Source: Ruminococcus sp. (GTDB lineage Bacteria; Bacillota; Clostridia; Oscillospirales; Ruminococcaceae). From it: DNA of 64,000 nt. The stretch is taken from the NCBI GenBank assembly GCA_017626015.1, contig JAGAJO010000005.1:31627-95626 (forward strand), read 5' to 3'. Both the position numbers and the translations under genes were made by a program. Positions 17,999 to 26,259 of this stretch are shown piece by piece. The number at the start of each line of letters is the position of its first letter. Position 1 is the stretch's first letter. The notes under the pieces were generated by a model. That model saw only the letters and a program-made list of their open reading frames with translations, did no database searches and was not told the origin of the DNA.

Positions 17999-18589
17999 TT
18001 ATTTCTTTTCTGCCGTACCGCCCAGAAGTCTTGCCGTCTGGGGTATTTTAAAAAGGATATATGCGCCAATTCCCGTGAAGATCATTTCGGGGAGCATATA
18101 CGATCCGTTGTAGAGGAAGCTGTACAGATATGTATTGTCTGTGGAGAAGCCGTCCCAAAGCGCTCCGAAGGACTTCCAGATGATAACTCCGCTGCCGAAG
18201 TGACAGGCAAATCTCAGGAACAGTGCAAACATAGTTCCGAACAGCTTGCCGGCGGCGCCTTTGTTTCTGAAAATTCCCGCAAAGCCAAGTACCGTATACG
18301 CAAGAATGTAGTCAAGCAGAATGCAGGCAATGAGCATAACAGGCGTCAGTCCCCAGCCGAAAAGTCCGTCTGTAACACCTTGAATAAACTGAACGAGCGA
18401 GAATACAAACGCCGCTCCCACACCTGCCTTAATGCCACGTCTTATGCTGTAAACTGCGATCGGAAGCATTGACAGCAGCGTTATCGAACCGCCCCAAGGG
18501 AGCTTGTACACTCTGATAAAGCTCAGCACCGTTGAAAGAGCAACCATGATCGCGCCCTCAACAAGCGCTAATGTTTTTGAGTTTTTCAT
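17999..18589 (-). CDS. thiT: ThiT, thiamine-specific S component of an ECF transporter
   Basis: 196 residues and six membrane helices. Motifs VEGAIMVALSTVLS near the start and the tryptophan-containing LPWGGSITLLSMLPI and FGWGLTPVMLI fit the thiamine-binding S component. It works with the shared EcfA-A'-T module, which is not in this window. A TPP riboswitch with a terminator precedes it, which supports thiamine as substrate. Confidence 0.93.
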   Translation of the reverse strand: MKNSKTLALVEGAIMVALSTVLSFIRVYKLPWGGSITLLSMLPIAVYSIRRGIKAGVGAAFVFSLVQFIQGVTDGLFGWGLTPVMLIACILLDYILAYTVLGFAGIFRNKGAAGKLFGTMFALFLRFACHFGSGVIIWKSFGALWDGFSTDNTYLYSFLYNGSYMLPEMIFTGIGAYILFKIPQTARLLGGTAEKK

Positions 18590-18644
18590 AAAATATCCTT
18601 TCTGCTGAATGGATTTAAATTTAATGCTTTTGCGGACGGAAAAT

Positions 18645-18673
18645 AAAAAAGCGCATACCGCTAAGGTATACGC
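18645..18673 (-). terminator. Riboswitch-controlled terminator in the thiT leader
   Basis: On the minus strand GCGTATACC (18673-18665) pairs with GGTATGCGC (18659-18651), followed by TTTTTT, between the TPP aptamer and the gene. TPP binding should favour this terminator. Confidence 0.85.
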
Positions 18674-18684
18674 AATTACTCCGT

Positions 18685-18775
18685 ATAATTCCCTACGCTG
18701 GCATTACCCATATCAGGTGCGGTCAGAGCGTCAATTCGCTCTATCTCAGCCGAAAAACATTCAGCTCCCGTTTTT
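18685..18775 (-). ncRNA. TPP riboswitch (THI element)
   Basis: Read on the minus strand, the conserved elements appear in order: GGGAGC, GGCTGAGATAG, ACCGCACCTGAT, then GGGTAATGCCAGCGTAGGGA. These are the P2 and P4 core sequences of the thiamine pyrophosphate riboswitch. It lies in the 5' leader of thiT, upstream of an intrinsic terminator. Confidence 0.95.
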
Positions 18776-18783
18776 ACAATGAT

Positions 18784-18812
18784 ATTATACCACATTCCGA
18801 CGAAAAAATCAA
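18784..18812 (-). promoter_or_regulatory. Predicted promoter of riboswitch-thiT transcript
   Basis: Minus-strand TTGATT (18812-18807), 17-bp spacer, TATAAT (18789-18784), placing the start just ahead of the TPP aptamer. Confidence 0.75.
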
Positions 18813-18909
18813 GTATGCGGAATTTGACTGACTGATGATTTTTACACAGTTTTCATTTTACTTTTTGTTAATTTTCACATAATATACAAAATAAAGCTGT
18901 ATTATATTA

Positions 18910-19168
18910 TCAAGGTCAAAGGGACGCCTAAAGATACCGCAGCATCTGCAGCGGTACGGCATCTGACATTATTACACAGTCACGCAAAAGTCCCGTCAAC
19001 CAATAATTTTCTTTTCATATATTTTTTCTCCACCTTCTTCCGTTCGGCGGCGGTTATCTCCGCTGCCGGCATACGGAAGAAAAACAAAAGCTTTCTATCA
19101 TACTTTTTTCTTCATATATACTTCTATACTTCGCAAAAAATCCCGCCGGATCACCGGGGGGATTTTTT
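18910..19168 (+). ncRNA. Candidate structured RNA, family unknown
   Basis: No protein-coding signal is seen between thiT's promoter and 19218. GGGAC (18921-18925) can pair with GTCCC (18990-18994), GCC (18926-18928) with GGC (18958-18960), and TACCGC with GCGGTA inside. A second long hairpin has arms TTCTTCCGT (19035-19043) and ACGGAAGAA (19073-19081), with an inner CGGCGGCGG/CCGCTGCCG stem. A terminator follows at 19135-19168. It may be a small RNA, but no promoter could be fixed and no known riboswitch matched. Confidence 0.35.
19135..19168. terminator. Bidirectional intrinsic terminator
   Basis: AAAAAATCCC-CCGG (19135-19149) pairs with CCGG-GGGATTTTTT (19154-19168). T runs lie on both strands. 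On the minus strand it lies 50 bp beyond the stop of the small membrane protein gene. Confidence 0.85.
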
Positions 19169-19217
19169 GTTTTGGAAATATCATCGGTTTATACACATCT
19201 GCAAGAGCTGTATAAAG

Positions 19218-19448
19218 TCATGCCTGTTTTTCACGGCGGCTCCTTCTTATGTCCGTCAGATACAGCTCCCAACTTATAAAGCACGACAGTCCCACCACAG
19301 CCAGAAGAAGCGTTTCTCCGGGATTTCTGTATGCCTGCACGGCGGCAGCTCCCAGAACAGCAAGGCTCTTGACTGTATTGATACCCCATAGCTCTCCGCT
19401 TTTGTACTGGTTTATAAGCAAAACCGTTAATGCAATTATCCACATCAT
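19218..19448 (-). CDS. Small membrane protein, unknown
   Basis: 76 residues with a hydrophobic N-terminal helix, two further apolar segments (LAVLGAAAVQAY and LLLAVVGLSCFISW) and a basic tail. GAAAGGATG lies upstream of tandem ATG codons and TATAAT lies about 35 bp before the start. A terminator follows on the same strand. These signals support a real gene; no family is recognised. Confidence 0.55.
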   Translation of the reverse strand: MMWIIALTVLLINQYKSGELWGINTVKSLAVLGAAAVQAYRNPGETLLLAVVGLSCFISWELYLTDIRRSRREKQA

Positions 19449-19496
19449 TTTTCATACATCCTTTCAATATCGATAACTGTATTATATCACACTATT

Positions 19497-19845
19497 TTGC
19501 ATTTGTGGGGAAATTTTTTGGACAGTTCACTATTATGCATTTTAAGGGTAATTTTTTGGACATTTAACGAAATTTTCGTCTTTTTCCATAGGACGCATAC
19601 CTCCGGCAATGTTCATAAAAGGAATGATCATGCAGTTCGGTCAAAAACCGTCGGAATTTTCTCGTGGAGATCGATTTTCCAAATAACGAACAAATTTTTT
19701 GTATATTTTTGCTTTCCTTTAACCGACGTACGGCGGTTAAAGGAAAACTCAGACTCCTATATTTCGGACAAAGGTATGATGTTTTGCTGTAATTAAAATA
19801 TTTAATTGTTAAAATTGATTTCCGTGGGAATTTTCTTTTTAGCTA
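19497..19845. other. Non-coding stretch with direct repeat and hairpin upstream of purB
   Basis: AT-rich DNA without a credible gene. AATTTTTTGGACA occurs twice (19512-19524 and 19550-19562). TTTCCTTTAACCG (19713-19725) and CGGTTAAAGGAAA (19734-19746) form a perfect 13-bp stem with loop ACGTACGG. Confidence 0.6.
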
Positions 19846-19874
19846 TTGTAAAAATATTCTTTGTATGCTATAAT
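19846..19874 (+). promoter_or_regulatory. Predicted purB promoter
   Basis: TTGTAA (19846-19851), 17-bp spacer, TATAAT (19869-19874). No purine riboswitch is seen in the roughly 40-nt leader. Confidence 0.7.
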
Positions 19875-19920
19875 AAATATGTATATTTGTAAAAACAAAC
19901 ACTGAAAGAGGTTGATAATC

Positions 19921-21357
19921 ATGACAAACAGCTATGAAAGCCCGTTCTGCACACGGTATGCAAGTAAGGAAATGCAGTATATTTTTTCTGCGGACAAGAA
20001 GTTTACCACATGGAGAAAGCTTTGGGTAGCTCTTGCCAGAGCGGAAATGAAGCTGGGTCTGCCGGTCACTCAGGAGCAGGTGGACGAGCTTGAAGCCAAC
20101 GTTGAAAATATCGACTACGCCGTTGCGGCAGAGCGTGAAAAGCTTGTCCGCCACGACGTTATGTCCCATGTATACGCATACGGAAAGGTCTGCCCGAAGG
20201 CTGCGGGGATCATACATCTGGGAGCTACCTCATGCTATGTCGGAGACAATACCGACGTCATTATAATGCGGGACGCTCTGAAGGTTGTAAAAAGAAAACT
20301 TGTAAAGGTCATAGATCAACTTGCAAAATTTGCGGACAAGTATAAGGCTCTGCCCTGTCTCGCCTATACGCACCTTCAGCCCGCACAGCTCACCACTGTG
20401 GGAAAGAGAGCCACGCTATGGTGCAACGAGCTGCTTATGGATCTGGAGGATCTGGACTTCCGTCTTGCAAGCCTTAAGCTTTTAGGCTCTAAGGGAACGA
20501 CCGGGACCCAGGCGTCGTTTATGGAGCTTTTTGAAGGTGACACCAATAAGATCAAGGAGCTTGAAAGAATGATCGCCGACGAAATGGGATTTGACGCTGT
20601 TGTACCCGTATCCGGTCAGACCTATTCCAGAAAAATGGATTTCCAGGTATGCTCCGTACTGGCAGGAATTGCTCAGTCCGCAAGCAAGTTCTCCAACGAC
20701 ATAAGGATCCTTCAGTCCTTCAAGGAGATCGAGGAGCCGTTTGAAAAAAATCAGATAGGCTCATCTGCAATGGCATATAAGAGAAATCCCATGAGAGATG
20801 AGAGAATAACGTCCCTTGCAAGATATGTGATGTGCGATGTGCTTAATCCTGCGTTTACGGCAGGCACACAGTGGTTCGAGAGAACGCTTGACGACTCGGC
20901 AAACAAGAGGATTTCCGTGGCCGAGGCTTTCCTCGGAGTTGACGCTATCCTCAATATCATGCTCAACGTTACAGACCCTGAAAACGGTCTTGTGGTTTAC
21001 GATAAGATCATCACCAGACGTGTCATGGCTGAACTGCCGTTTATGGCGACGGAAAATATTATGATGGACGCTGTCAAAAAGGGAGGAAACCGACAGGAGC
21101 TTCACGAGAGGATAAGAGAATACTCAATGCAGGCTGGAGCAAGAGTCAAGAAAGAGGGACTTGACAACAATCTCTGTGAGCTTATCCTTGCCGATCCCAT
21201 GTTTATGATAACAAAGGAAGAAATGGACGCTATTATGAAGCCTGAGAACTTCATTGGAAGATGTCCTCAGCAGGTAGATGAATTTATTGAAAACTGCGTA
21301 AAACCTGTTGTTGAGGAGAACGGAGTTTCCGACGATGTTGCGGAGATAAATGTCTGA
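19921..21357 (+). CDS. purB: Adenylosuccinate lyase
   Basis: 478 residues, the usual length. It cleaves succinylo-AICAR and adenylosuccinate to release fumarate in purine synthesis. Family landmarks are HDVMSHVYAYG, HLGATSCYVGDNTD, AYTHLQPAQLTTVGKR and the fumarase/aspartase signature GSSAMAYKRNPMRDE. The signature Ser and Lys are present. ATG 19921 follows GAAAGAGG by 9 nt. It stands alone, without other pur genes nearby. Confidence 0.97.
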   Translation: MTNSYESPFCTRYASKEMQYIFSADKKFTTWRKLWVALARAEMKLGLPVTQEQVDELEANVENIDYAVAAEREKLVRHDVMSHVYAYGKVCPKAAGIIHLGATSCYVGDNTDVIIMRDALKVVKRKLVKVIDQLAKFADKYKALPCLAYTHLQPAQLTTVGKRATLWCNELLMDLEDLDFRLASLKLLGSKGTTGTQASFMELFEGDTNKIKELERMIADEMGFDAVVPVSGQTYSRKMDFQVCSVLAGIAQSASKFSNDIRILQSFKEIEEPFEKNQIGSSAMAYKRNPMRDERITSLARYVMCDVLNPAFTAGTQWFERTLDDSANKRISVAEAFLGVDAILNIMLNVTDPENGLVVYDKIITRRVMAELPFMATENIMMDAVKKGGNRQELHERIREYSMQAGARVKKEGLDNNLCELILADPMFMITKEEMDAIMKPENFIGRCPQQVDEFIENCVKPVVEENGVSDDVAEINV

Positions 21358-21440
21358 AATTCAGGCATACTGACGTAATTTGGCAATGTGACGGAAAAAT
21401 ATACAGCGTTTAACCAAGATTAAGCGCCGCAAAACGCACG

Positions 21441-21478
21441 AAAAGCCGTCAGTCGGTCGTTATGCGTTATTGCCTTTA
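21441..21478 (+). repeat. Copy of dispersed repeat (AGCCGTCAG...TGCGTTATTGCC)
   Basis: AAAAGCCGTCAG, then CGGTCGT and TGCGTTATTGCCTTTA, match the sequence upstream of asnB (46553-46585) block by block. The copies lie 25 kb apart in non-coding DNA. Confidence 0.6.
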
Positions 21479-21502
21479 TTATATGGATAAGGAGAGAGCT
21501 AT

Positions 21503-21709
21503 ATGAACTGTCCCCGCTGCGGAGGGTTCTGCACAATTATAAACGAAACCGAAACGACGTACGGAAGCTACGGTCTCGGAAAAGGCTGCTGCGGATATAT
21601 TATTTTCGGCTGGGTTGGGTTGCTTTGCGGTCTGCTGGGAATGAAGCCTAGATCCAAATCAAGATCATACTGGGTGTGTCAGAGCTGTGGAAAGAAATTC
21701 AAGGTATAA
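21503..21709 (+). CDS. Small zinc-ribbon protein with glycine-rich hydrophobic core
   Basis: 68 residues. An N-terminal CPRC and a C-terminal CQSC pair should bind one zinc. Between them is a Gly-rich apolar stretch (GKGCCGYIIFGWVGLLCGLLG) that may insert into or lie on the membrane. The layout is common in Firmicutes small proteins of unknown role. Ribosome binding site AAGGAGAG. The DUF2085 gene starts one base after its stop. Confidence 0.8.
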   Translation: MNCPRCGGFCTIINETETTYGSYGLGKGCCGYIIFGWVGLLCGLLGMKPRSKSRSYWVCQSCGKKFKV

Positions 21710-21710
21710 A

Positions 21711-22082
21711 ATGACATCAGCTGAAACAAAGTGGATAAAGCTTATGGAGCTAGGCGAGAGACTTGGGTGTCACCAAATGCCGGACAGGAGCTTTTTCATA
21801 AAGGGCTGGCAGTTCCCTGTGTGCGCAAGGTGTACGGGAGTTATTATCGGTCAGGCGGCAGGTACAGCCGTTTGTCTCAGAAAGAAAATTCCGCTGTATA
21901 TATCTGCCATATGTTGTGAAATAACTCTGCTGGACTGGTCCTTGCAGCAAGCCGGTATCAAGCAGTCAACTAATCTTCGCAGACTTGTCACTGGCATTCT
22001 GGGGGGCTTTGGGTTAACGGCAGTATACTCCAGTGCGGTGAGATTTGTTTTGGAAACGAGGCGTAACCAAAATGGCGGCTAA
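21711..22082 (+). CDS. DUF2085 family membrane protein
   Basis: 123 residues. The motif CHQMPDRSFFIKGWQFPVCA with RCTG is diagnostic of DUF2085. Three or four membrane helices follow. ATG 21711, preceded by AAGG, is preferred over the upstream start inside the previous gene. Role unknown; the Cys/His motif suggests metal or redox binding. Confidence 0.88.
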   Translation: MTSAETKWIKLMELGERLGCHQMPDRSFFIKGWQFPVCARCTGVIIGQAAGTAVCLRKKIPLYISAICCEITLLDWSLQQAGIKQSTNLRRLVTGILGGFGLTAVYSSAVRFVLETRRNQNGG

Positions 22083-22563
22083 AGCGATACTGATATGCGG
22101 TAAAATATGCAGCGGTAAAAGTACCTACGCCGAGAAGCTTAAAAAACAGAACAATGCGGTACTGTTATCCGTTGACGAGATAACGCTGTCGGTATTTGAC
22201 GGCGATCTGGGAGAAAAGCATGATGAGATCACAGGACGCATTCAAAAGTATCTGTTTGAAAAATCCGTTCAGATAATAGAAAGCGGTACCTCCGTTATTC
22301 TGGACTGGGGATTCTGGCGAAAAAGCGACCGTAAGCTTGCCCGTGATTTTTATGAGAGCAGGAGCATTCCCTGTGAGCTTCATTACATTGATATTTCTGA
22401 GGATACTCACAGGCTGAACATTGCCCAACGGAACAGGGCGGTATCTGAGGGCAGAATATCGGCTTACTTTGTTGACGAGGGACTTTACAGGAAATTCTGC
22501 GAAATATTTGAATGTCCGCAGGAAAACGAGATCGACGTCCGATACGGATATGAAAGATGGTAA
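22072..22563 (+). CDS. P-loop ATP-binding protein (AAA_33/zeta-like kinase)
   Basis: 163 residues. The P-loop is ILICGKICSGKSTYAEKL. VILDWGFWRKSDR and the basic lid AQRNRAVSEG are typical of the small kinases that phosphorylate nucleosides, sugars or antibiotics. ATG 22072 overlaps the end of the DUF2085 gene by 11 nt. The substrate is unknown. Confidence 0.82.
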   Translation: MAAKAILICGKICSGKSTYAEKLKKQNNAVLLSVDEITLSVFDGDLGEKHDEITGRIQKYLFEKSVQIIESGTSVILDWGFWRKSDRKLARDFYESRSIPCELHYIDISEDTHRLNIAQRNRAVSEGRISAYFVDEGLYRKFCEIFECPQENEIDVRYGYERW

Positions 22564-22581
22564 TTTTTCGGAGGTGTAAAA

Positions 22582-23196
22582 ATGGACATAACAAAGCTCC
22601 GGAATGGTGCAGGAGAGGTACTTGTCAGGACGGTAAACGCTATGAAGGGCGGTACGGGACAGGTTCACCCTCAGTCGCTGCTGTGCGCTTTAGGCTCACT
22701 GGCAGGATATGCCTGTCAGCAGGACGTCAGAAACGTCTATATGAAAAATAAAGGTATGGCGGAGGACACGGTCTTTACCGTCATGGAAAATAAGCAGGGC
22801 AGGAAATTCTTTTTCGGCGACCTGCTGAACGAGCCGCTTGTGAATGAAAGATACTCCGTCTGGTCTATGATCGGGGGAGCGGTGCATAGAGCGGGGGCTA
22901 AGCTTCCCGATGTAAATGACATATTCAGATATGTTTCATATGTTGTGGGAGGCGAGCAGTTCGGCAGAGTTCGCAGCTGTGAGACAGGCGACGATATGGA
23001 GACCTACGTCAGAAATCTATGGAGACCTCTTGCGGCGATAGCTGAGAATTACGCACAGGATGGCGAGCTGCATATTGTTTTCGGACTTGCGCTCCAAAAG
23101 TCTGTAATTTCATGCAAAGGGGTAACTGATATTACGGAAGCGGCAAGGATAGCTATGGAAAGCGCAGTTTCCATGTCAAAAATAGAATTAAATTAG
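22582..23196 (+). CDS. Conserved protein of unknown function
   Basis: 204 residues, soluble, behind CGGAGGTG. The sequence has mixed alpha character with blocks LLCALGSLAGYACQQDVR and DITEAARIAMESAVSMSK. I recognise no domain. It follows the kinase gene after 18 nt and precedes the lipoprotein gene by 11 nt, so a shared operon with these is likely. Confidence 0.75.
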   Translation: MDITKLRNGAGEVLVRTVNAMKGGTGQVHPQSLLCALGSLAGYACQQDVRNVYMKNKGMAEDTVFTVMENKQGRKFFFGDLLNEPLVNERYSVWSMIGGAVHRAGAKLPDVNDIFRYVSYVVGGEQFGRVRSCETGDDMETYVRNLWRPLAAIAENYAQDGELHIVFGLALQKSVISCKGVTDITEAARIAMESAVSMSKIELN

Positions 23197-23207
23197 GGGT
23201 GAAAATA

Positions 23208-24308
23208 ATGAAAAAAATTGCGGTCACGGTTATTTGTGCAGCTATGCTTTGCAGCTGCGGGTCAACAGACGGCGGGAGCTCTTCAAGCAAAGCAGAAAAG
23301 CCCAATGCATCGGCAAGCTCATCAAAAAGCAGCTCTGCGTCAGATACGCAGAAGGATCCTGAATCCGACAGTTCCGAGACTGTACCCGATAAAAAAGAGC
23401 GGACCGTGACCCTTGACAGCTTTACCGAGGACAAGGGAGCATTCAGGTCAATAACCTTCAGCGGGGTGAGCGGAAGCAGGATAGGCTTAGCGCAGAATTC
23501 CGGAAACGTTCTGCACAACGGCGTTGTGGGAATAGTCGGAGTACCCTTCGTGGTCATGTTCAACTCCATTGAAAACGGCAGGATAACCATTACGGTCGAT
23601 CCCGAAAATCTTAACGGCATTCCCCTGAAAAATCTTCTGCTGCTGCACTACAACGAGAATGACGCCAACTACGAGGAGATCTGGTGCGATGCAAACGAGG
23701 CGGAAAACTCTATCTCGGCGGACATAACCGCAGACGGAGACTATGTTGTCGCCGACTGGTATCAATGGGGAGCTGCGTGGGGATTTGACACTTCGGAATA
23801 TGCGCACGATGTCACATATAACAGCGATGCTCCGTTTGAGAATATAGAATACCCGTTTTCGGTGACTGTTCCCACAGGCTGCGATGGCTTTGAACATACA
23901 GAGGAATATACATATGAAAACTTCGACTACAAAACAGTCTACCGTATTGCAGGAGAATATGTCTACACATTTACGGATATTTCCTATATAACTCCTCATA
24001 CCGAGGACGGAGAAATCACCCTTGACGACTTTACGGAAATTATGAAGGAAGCCATAGAAAACGAATTTGAATGGCGGGACGGGATATTATCGGAAGAAAA
24101 GATCACCTCTTCTGACGGAACAGAGGGCGTAAAGTTCACCTCCGTACACAAATACATCAGCGGCGACGACTATACCTACGCTGAGGATATTCTTGTTTAC
24201 TACCCGGACGGAAACGGCGGATTTTTCGAGATCGAATGCGAACACGCCGAAAAGGACGAATATGTGGAGATTTACGACCAAATTATTTCAAGCTTTAAGG
24301 TTTTGTAA
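23208..24308 (+). CDS. Lipoprotein of unknown function
   Basis: 366 residues with signal peptide ending LCSC, then a Ser/Lys/Ala linker of about 40 residues and a folded acidic domain. The first part of the domain may be a beta-sandwich (GVVGIVGVPFVVMFNS). The second part resembles surface stress-type lipoproteins only in composition. ATG 23208 is preferred over GTG 23199 because GGGGTG lies just upstream. Confidence 0.75.
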   Translation: MKKIAVTVICAAMLCSCGSTDGGSSSSKAEKPNASASSSKSSSASDTQKDPESDSSETVPDKKERTVTLDSFTEDKGAFRSITFSGVSGSRIGLAQNSGNVLHNGVVGIVGVPFVVMFNSIENGRITITVDPENLNGIPLKNLLLLHYNENDANYEEIWCDANEAENSISADITADGDYVVADWYQWGAAWGFDTSEYAHDVTYNSDAPFENIEYPFSVTVPTGCDGFEHTEEYTYENFDYKTVYRIAGEYVYTFTDISYITPHTEDGEITLDDFTEIMKEAIENEFEWRDGILSEEKITSSDGTEGVKFTSVHKYISGDDYTYAEDILVYYPDGNGGFFEIECEHAEKDEYVEIYDQIISSFKVL

Positions 24309-24336
24309 TAAATATTTTTGAAAGGATCTGATTGAA

Positions 24337-25602
24337 ATGAAAATTGAAACACAATGCTTACATGAGGGCTATACTCCCAAAAACGGAGAACCTAGAGTTG
24401 TTCCGATAGTTCAGAGTACGACCTACGTTTATGACTCCACCGATGAGGTAGCGGCGGTTTTTGATGACCCTACCAGAAGCCTGATCTACTCTCGTTTTGA
24501 GAATCCCACCACCGACGCTGTTGAAAAGAAGATAGCAGCTCTTGAGGGCGGTGCTGCGGCTATGTGTACCTCCTCGGGACAGGCGGCGACCCTTTGCAGT
24601 ATCCTCAATATCTGTCAGGCTGGGGACAGCTTTATTTCCTCCACCTCCATTTACGGCGGAACTATAAATCTGTTCAGCATCACAATGAAAAAGCTTGGTA
24701 TCGAGTGCATTTACGTTGATCCCGACTGCACGGAGGAGGAGCTTAATGCGGCGTTCAAGCCAAACACAAAGCTTGTTTTCGGAGAGACTATCGCAAATCC
24801 TGCGCTGACAGTCCTTGATATTGAAAAGTTTGCAAATGCCGCTCACGCAAACGGAGTTCCGCTTATTGTGGACAACACCTTTGCGACCCCTTACCTTTGC
24901 AGACCTATCGAGTGGGGCGCAGATATCGTTATACACTCCACCTCAAAATACATGGACGGTCATGCAGTTCAGGTAGGCGGAGTTATTGTGGATTCGGGAA
25001 AATTCGACTGGACTCAGGGTAAGTTCCCCTGCATGACGGAGCCTGACGAGAGCTATCACGGCACTGTATACACCGAAAAGTATCCGTTCGCTCCTTACAT
25101 CGTAAAGGCAAGAATGCAGCTGATGAGAGACTTTGGCTGCTATCCTGCTGCAAATTCCTCTTTCCTGCTTAACCTGGGACTTGAAACTCTCCCGGTAAGA
25201 ATGAAGCAGTATGTTGAAAATGCAAAAATAGTCGCAAAGTATCTTGATGAGAACGATAAGGTCGAGTCGGTATTCTATCCGGGACTTGAGGGAAACAAGT
25301 ATTATCCGCTGGTTCAGAAGTATCTTCCCCTTGGCTGCTCTGGAGTCATCTCATTCTCCATTAAGGGCGGAAGAGACACGGCTGTGAGGTTTATGGACAG
25401 CTTAAAGCTTGCATCAAACGAGGTCCATGTTGCGGATATCCGCACCTGCGTGCTTCACCCGGCTTCCGCAACCCACAGACAGCTTACCGATGAACAGCTG
25501 GCAGCCGCCGGTATCGACGGAGGAATGATAAGATTCTCCGTGGGACTTGAAAATGTGGAGGATATTCTTGCTGATCTTAAGCAGGCATTCGATAAGATCT
25601 GA
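24337..25602 (+). CDS. metY: O-acetylhomoserine sulfhydrylase-type PLP enzyme
   Basis: 421 residues of the Cys/Met metabolism PLP family. It starts IETQCLHEGYTPKNGEPRVV, typical of O-acetylhomoserine aminocarboxypropyltransferase. The cofactor lysine is K204 in HSTSKYMDGHA. YSRFENPTTDAVEKKIAALEG and LHPASATHRQL also match. It makes homocysteine (or methionine/cysteine) from O-acetylhomoserine and sulfide. It could also be a related gamma-lyase. A strong terminator follows. Confidence 0.9.
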   Translation: MKIETQCLHEGYTPKNGEPRVVPIVQSTTYVYDSTDEVAAVFDDPTRSLIYSRFENPTTDAVEKKIAALEGGAAAMCTSSGQAATLCSILNICQAGDSFISSTSIYGGTINLFSITMKKLGIECIYVDPDCTEEELNAAFKPNTKLVFGETIANPALTVLDIEKFANAAHANGVPLIVDNTFATPYLCRPIEWGADIVIHSTSKYMDGHAVQVGGVIVDSGKFDWTQGKFPCMTEPDESYHGTVYTEKYPFAPYIVKARMQLMRDFGCYPAANSSFLLNLGLETLPVRMKQYVENAKIVAKYLDENDKVESVFYPGLEGNKYYPLVQKYLPLGCSGVISFSIKGGRDTAVRFMDSLKLASNEVHVADIRTCVLHPASATHRQLTDEQLAAAGIDGGMIRFSVGLENVEDILADLKQAFDKI

Positions 25603-25634
25603 AACTAAGGAAACGCACCTAAATACATTGCATG

Positions 25635-25676
25635 GGAAGCAGTGAGTTTTAAAGCAGCGATTTGATCAGTGCTTCC
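25635..25676. other. Near-perfect hairpin downstream of metY
   Basis: GGAAGCAGTGA and TCAGTGCTTCC can pair with one mismatch around a roughly 20-nt loop. No T run follows. Confidence 0.45.
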
Positions 25677-25698
25677 TAAATATTTTATCACAAACAAT

Positions 25699-25738
25699 AA
25701 AAACGCTCCGCTTGGCATATCCCGGCGGAGCGTTTTTT
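25699..25738 (+). terminator. Intrinsic terminator after metY
   Basis: AACGCTCCGC (25702-25711) pairs with GCGGAGCGTT (25725-25734), followed by a T run. Confidence 0.9.
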
Positions 25739-25789
25739 GTACATCTTGCATTGAATAGCTGCAATAATTGCATTGAGCCTTGTGGATCT

Positions 25790-25850
25790 ATACAATATTT
25801 TAAATTGCATACAATATTGTATTGACAAATAATATTATATGTCATATAAT
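25790..25850 (+). promoter_or_regulatory. Consensus promoter with PadR-type operator
   Basis: TTGACA (25822-25827), 17 bp, TATAAT (25845-25850). A perfect 14-bp palindrome ATACAATATTGTAT (25809-25822) abuts the -35 box. ATACAATATT is repeated at 25790-25799, and ATATTGTAC recurs near 25867. These are plausible sites for the PadR repressor encoded just downstream. Confidence 0.75.
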
Positions 25851-25938
25851 ATATACAACGATATAATATTGTACAGGACAAATGAAACAAGACAATAAAA
25901 TGCCGCATTTGCTGCGGCAGCGGAAAGGAGCTAGAAAC

Positions 25939-26259
25939 ATGGGATTTCCTGTTAGCGCAGGTCTGCTGGATTCGATGGTGCTTTCGGTTGTGGAACGTGA
26001 AGACACCTACGGCTATGAGATCACCCAGTACCTCAGGCGGGCAGTTGACGTATCCGAATCGACGCTGTATCCGGTTCTCAGAAGACTGCAAAAAAACGAA
26101 CTGCTTGAAACCTACGACAAGGAGTATATGGGAAGAAACAGAAGATACTACCGTGTCACGGACAAGGGAATGAACGCACTTGAGGATTACAGACACCAGT
26201 GGACAGAACATAAAATTAAGGTAGACAGTATATTAATGAATGAGGGTGAGAAATTATGA
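25939..26259 (+). CDS. PadR family transcriptional regulator
   Basis: 106 residues, a single winged-helix PadR domain: LLDSMVLSVVEREDTYGYEI, STLYPVLRRLQKNELLETY and RYYRVTDKGMNALEDY. ATG 25939 follows AAAGGAG. It overlaps the DUF1700 gene by ATGA. In Firmicutes this pair controls envelope-associated DUF1700/DUF4097 proteins. Confidence 0.95.
   Translation: MGFPVSAGLLDSMVLSVVEREDTYGYEITQYLRRAVDVSESTLYPVLRRLQKNELLETYDKEYMGRNRRYYRVTDKGMNALEDYRHQWTEHKIKVDSILMNEGEKL

Noticed and set aside
18921-18994. GGGACGC-containing element resembling a c-di-GMP-I aptamer
   Set aside because: The second conserved block (GGCAAACC and the tetraloop receptor) is missing and the gene context gives no support.
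19497-19796. 99-codon + strand frame upstream of purB
   Set aside because: Low-complexity Phe/Ile/Lys protein, no ribosome binding site, and it crosses a hairpin and direct repeats.
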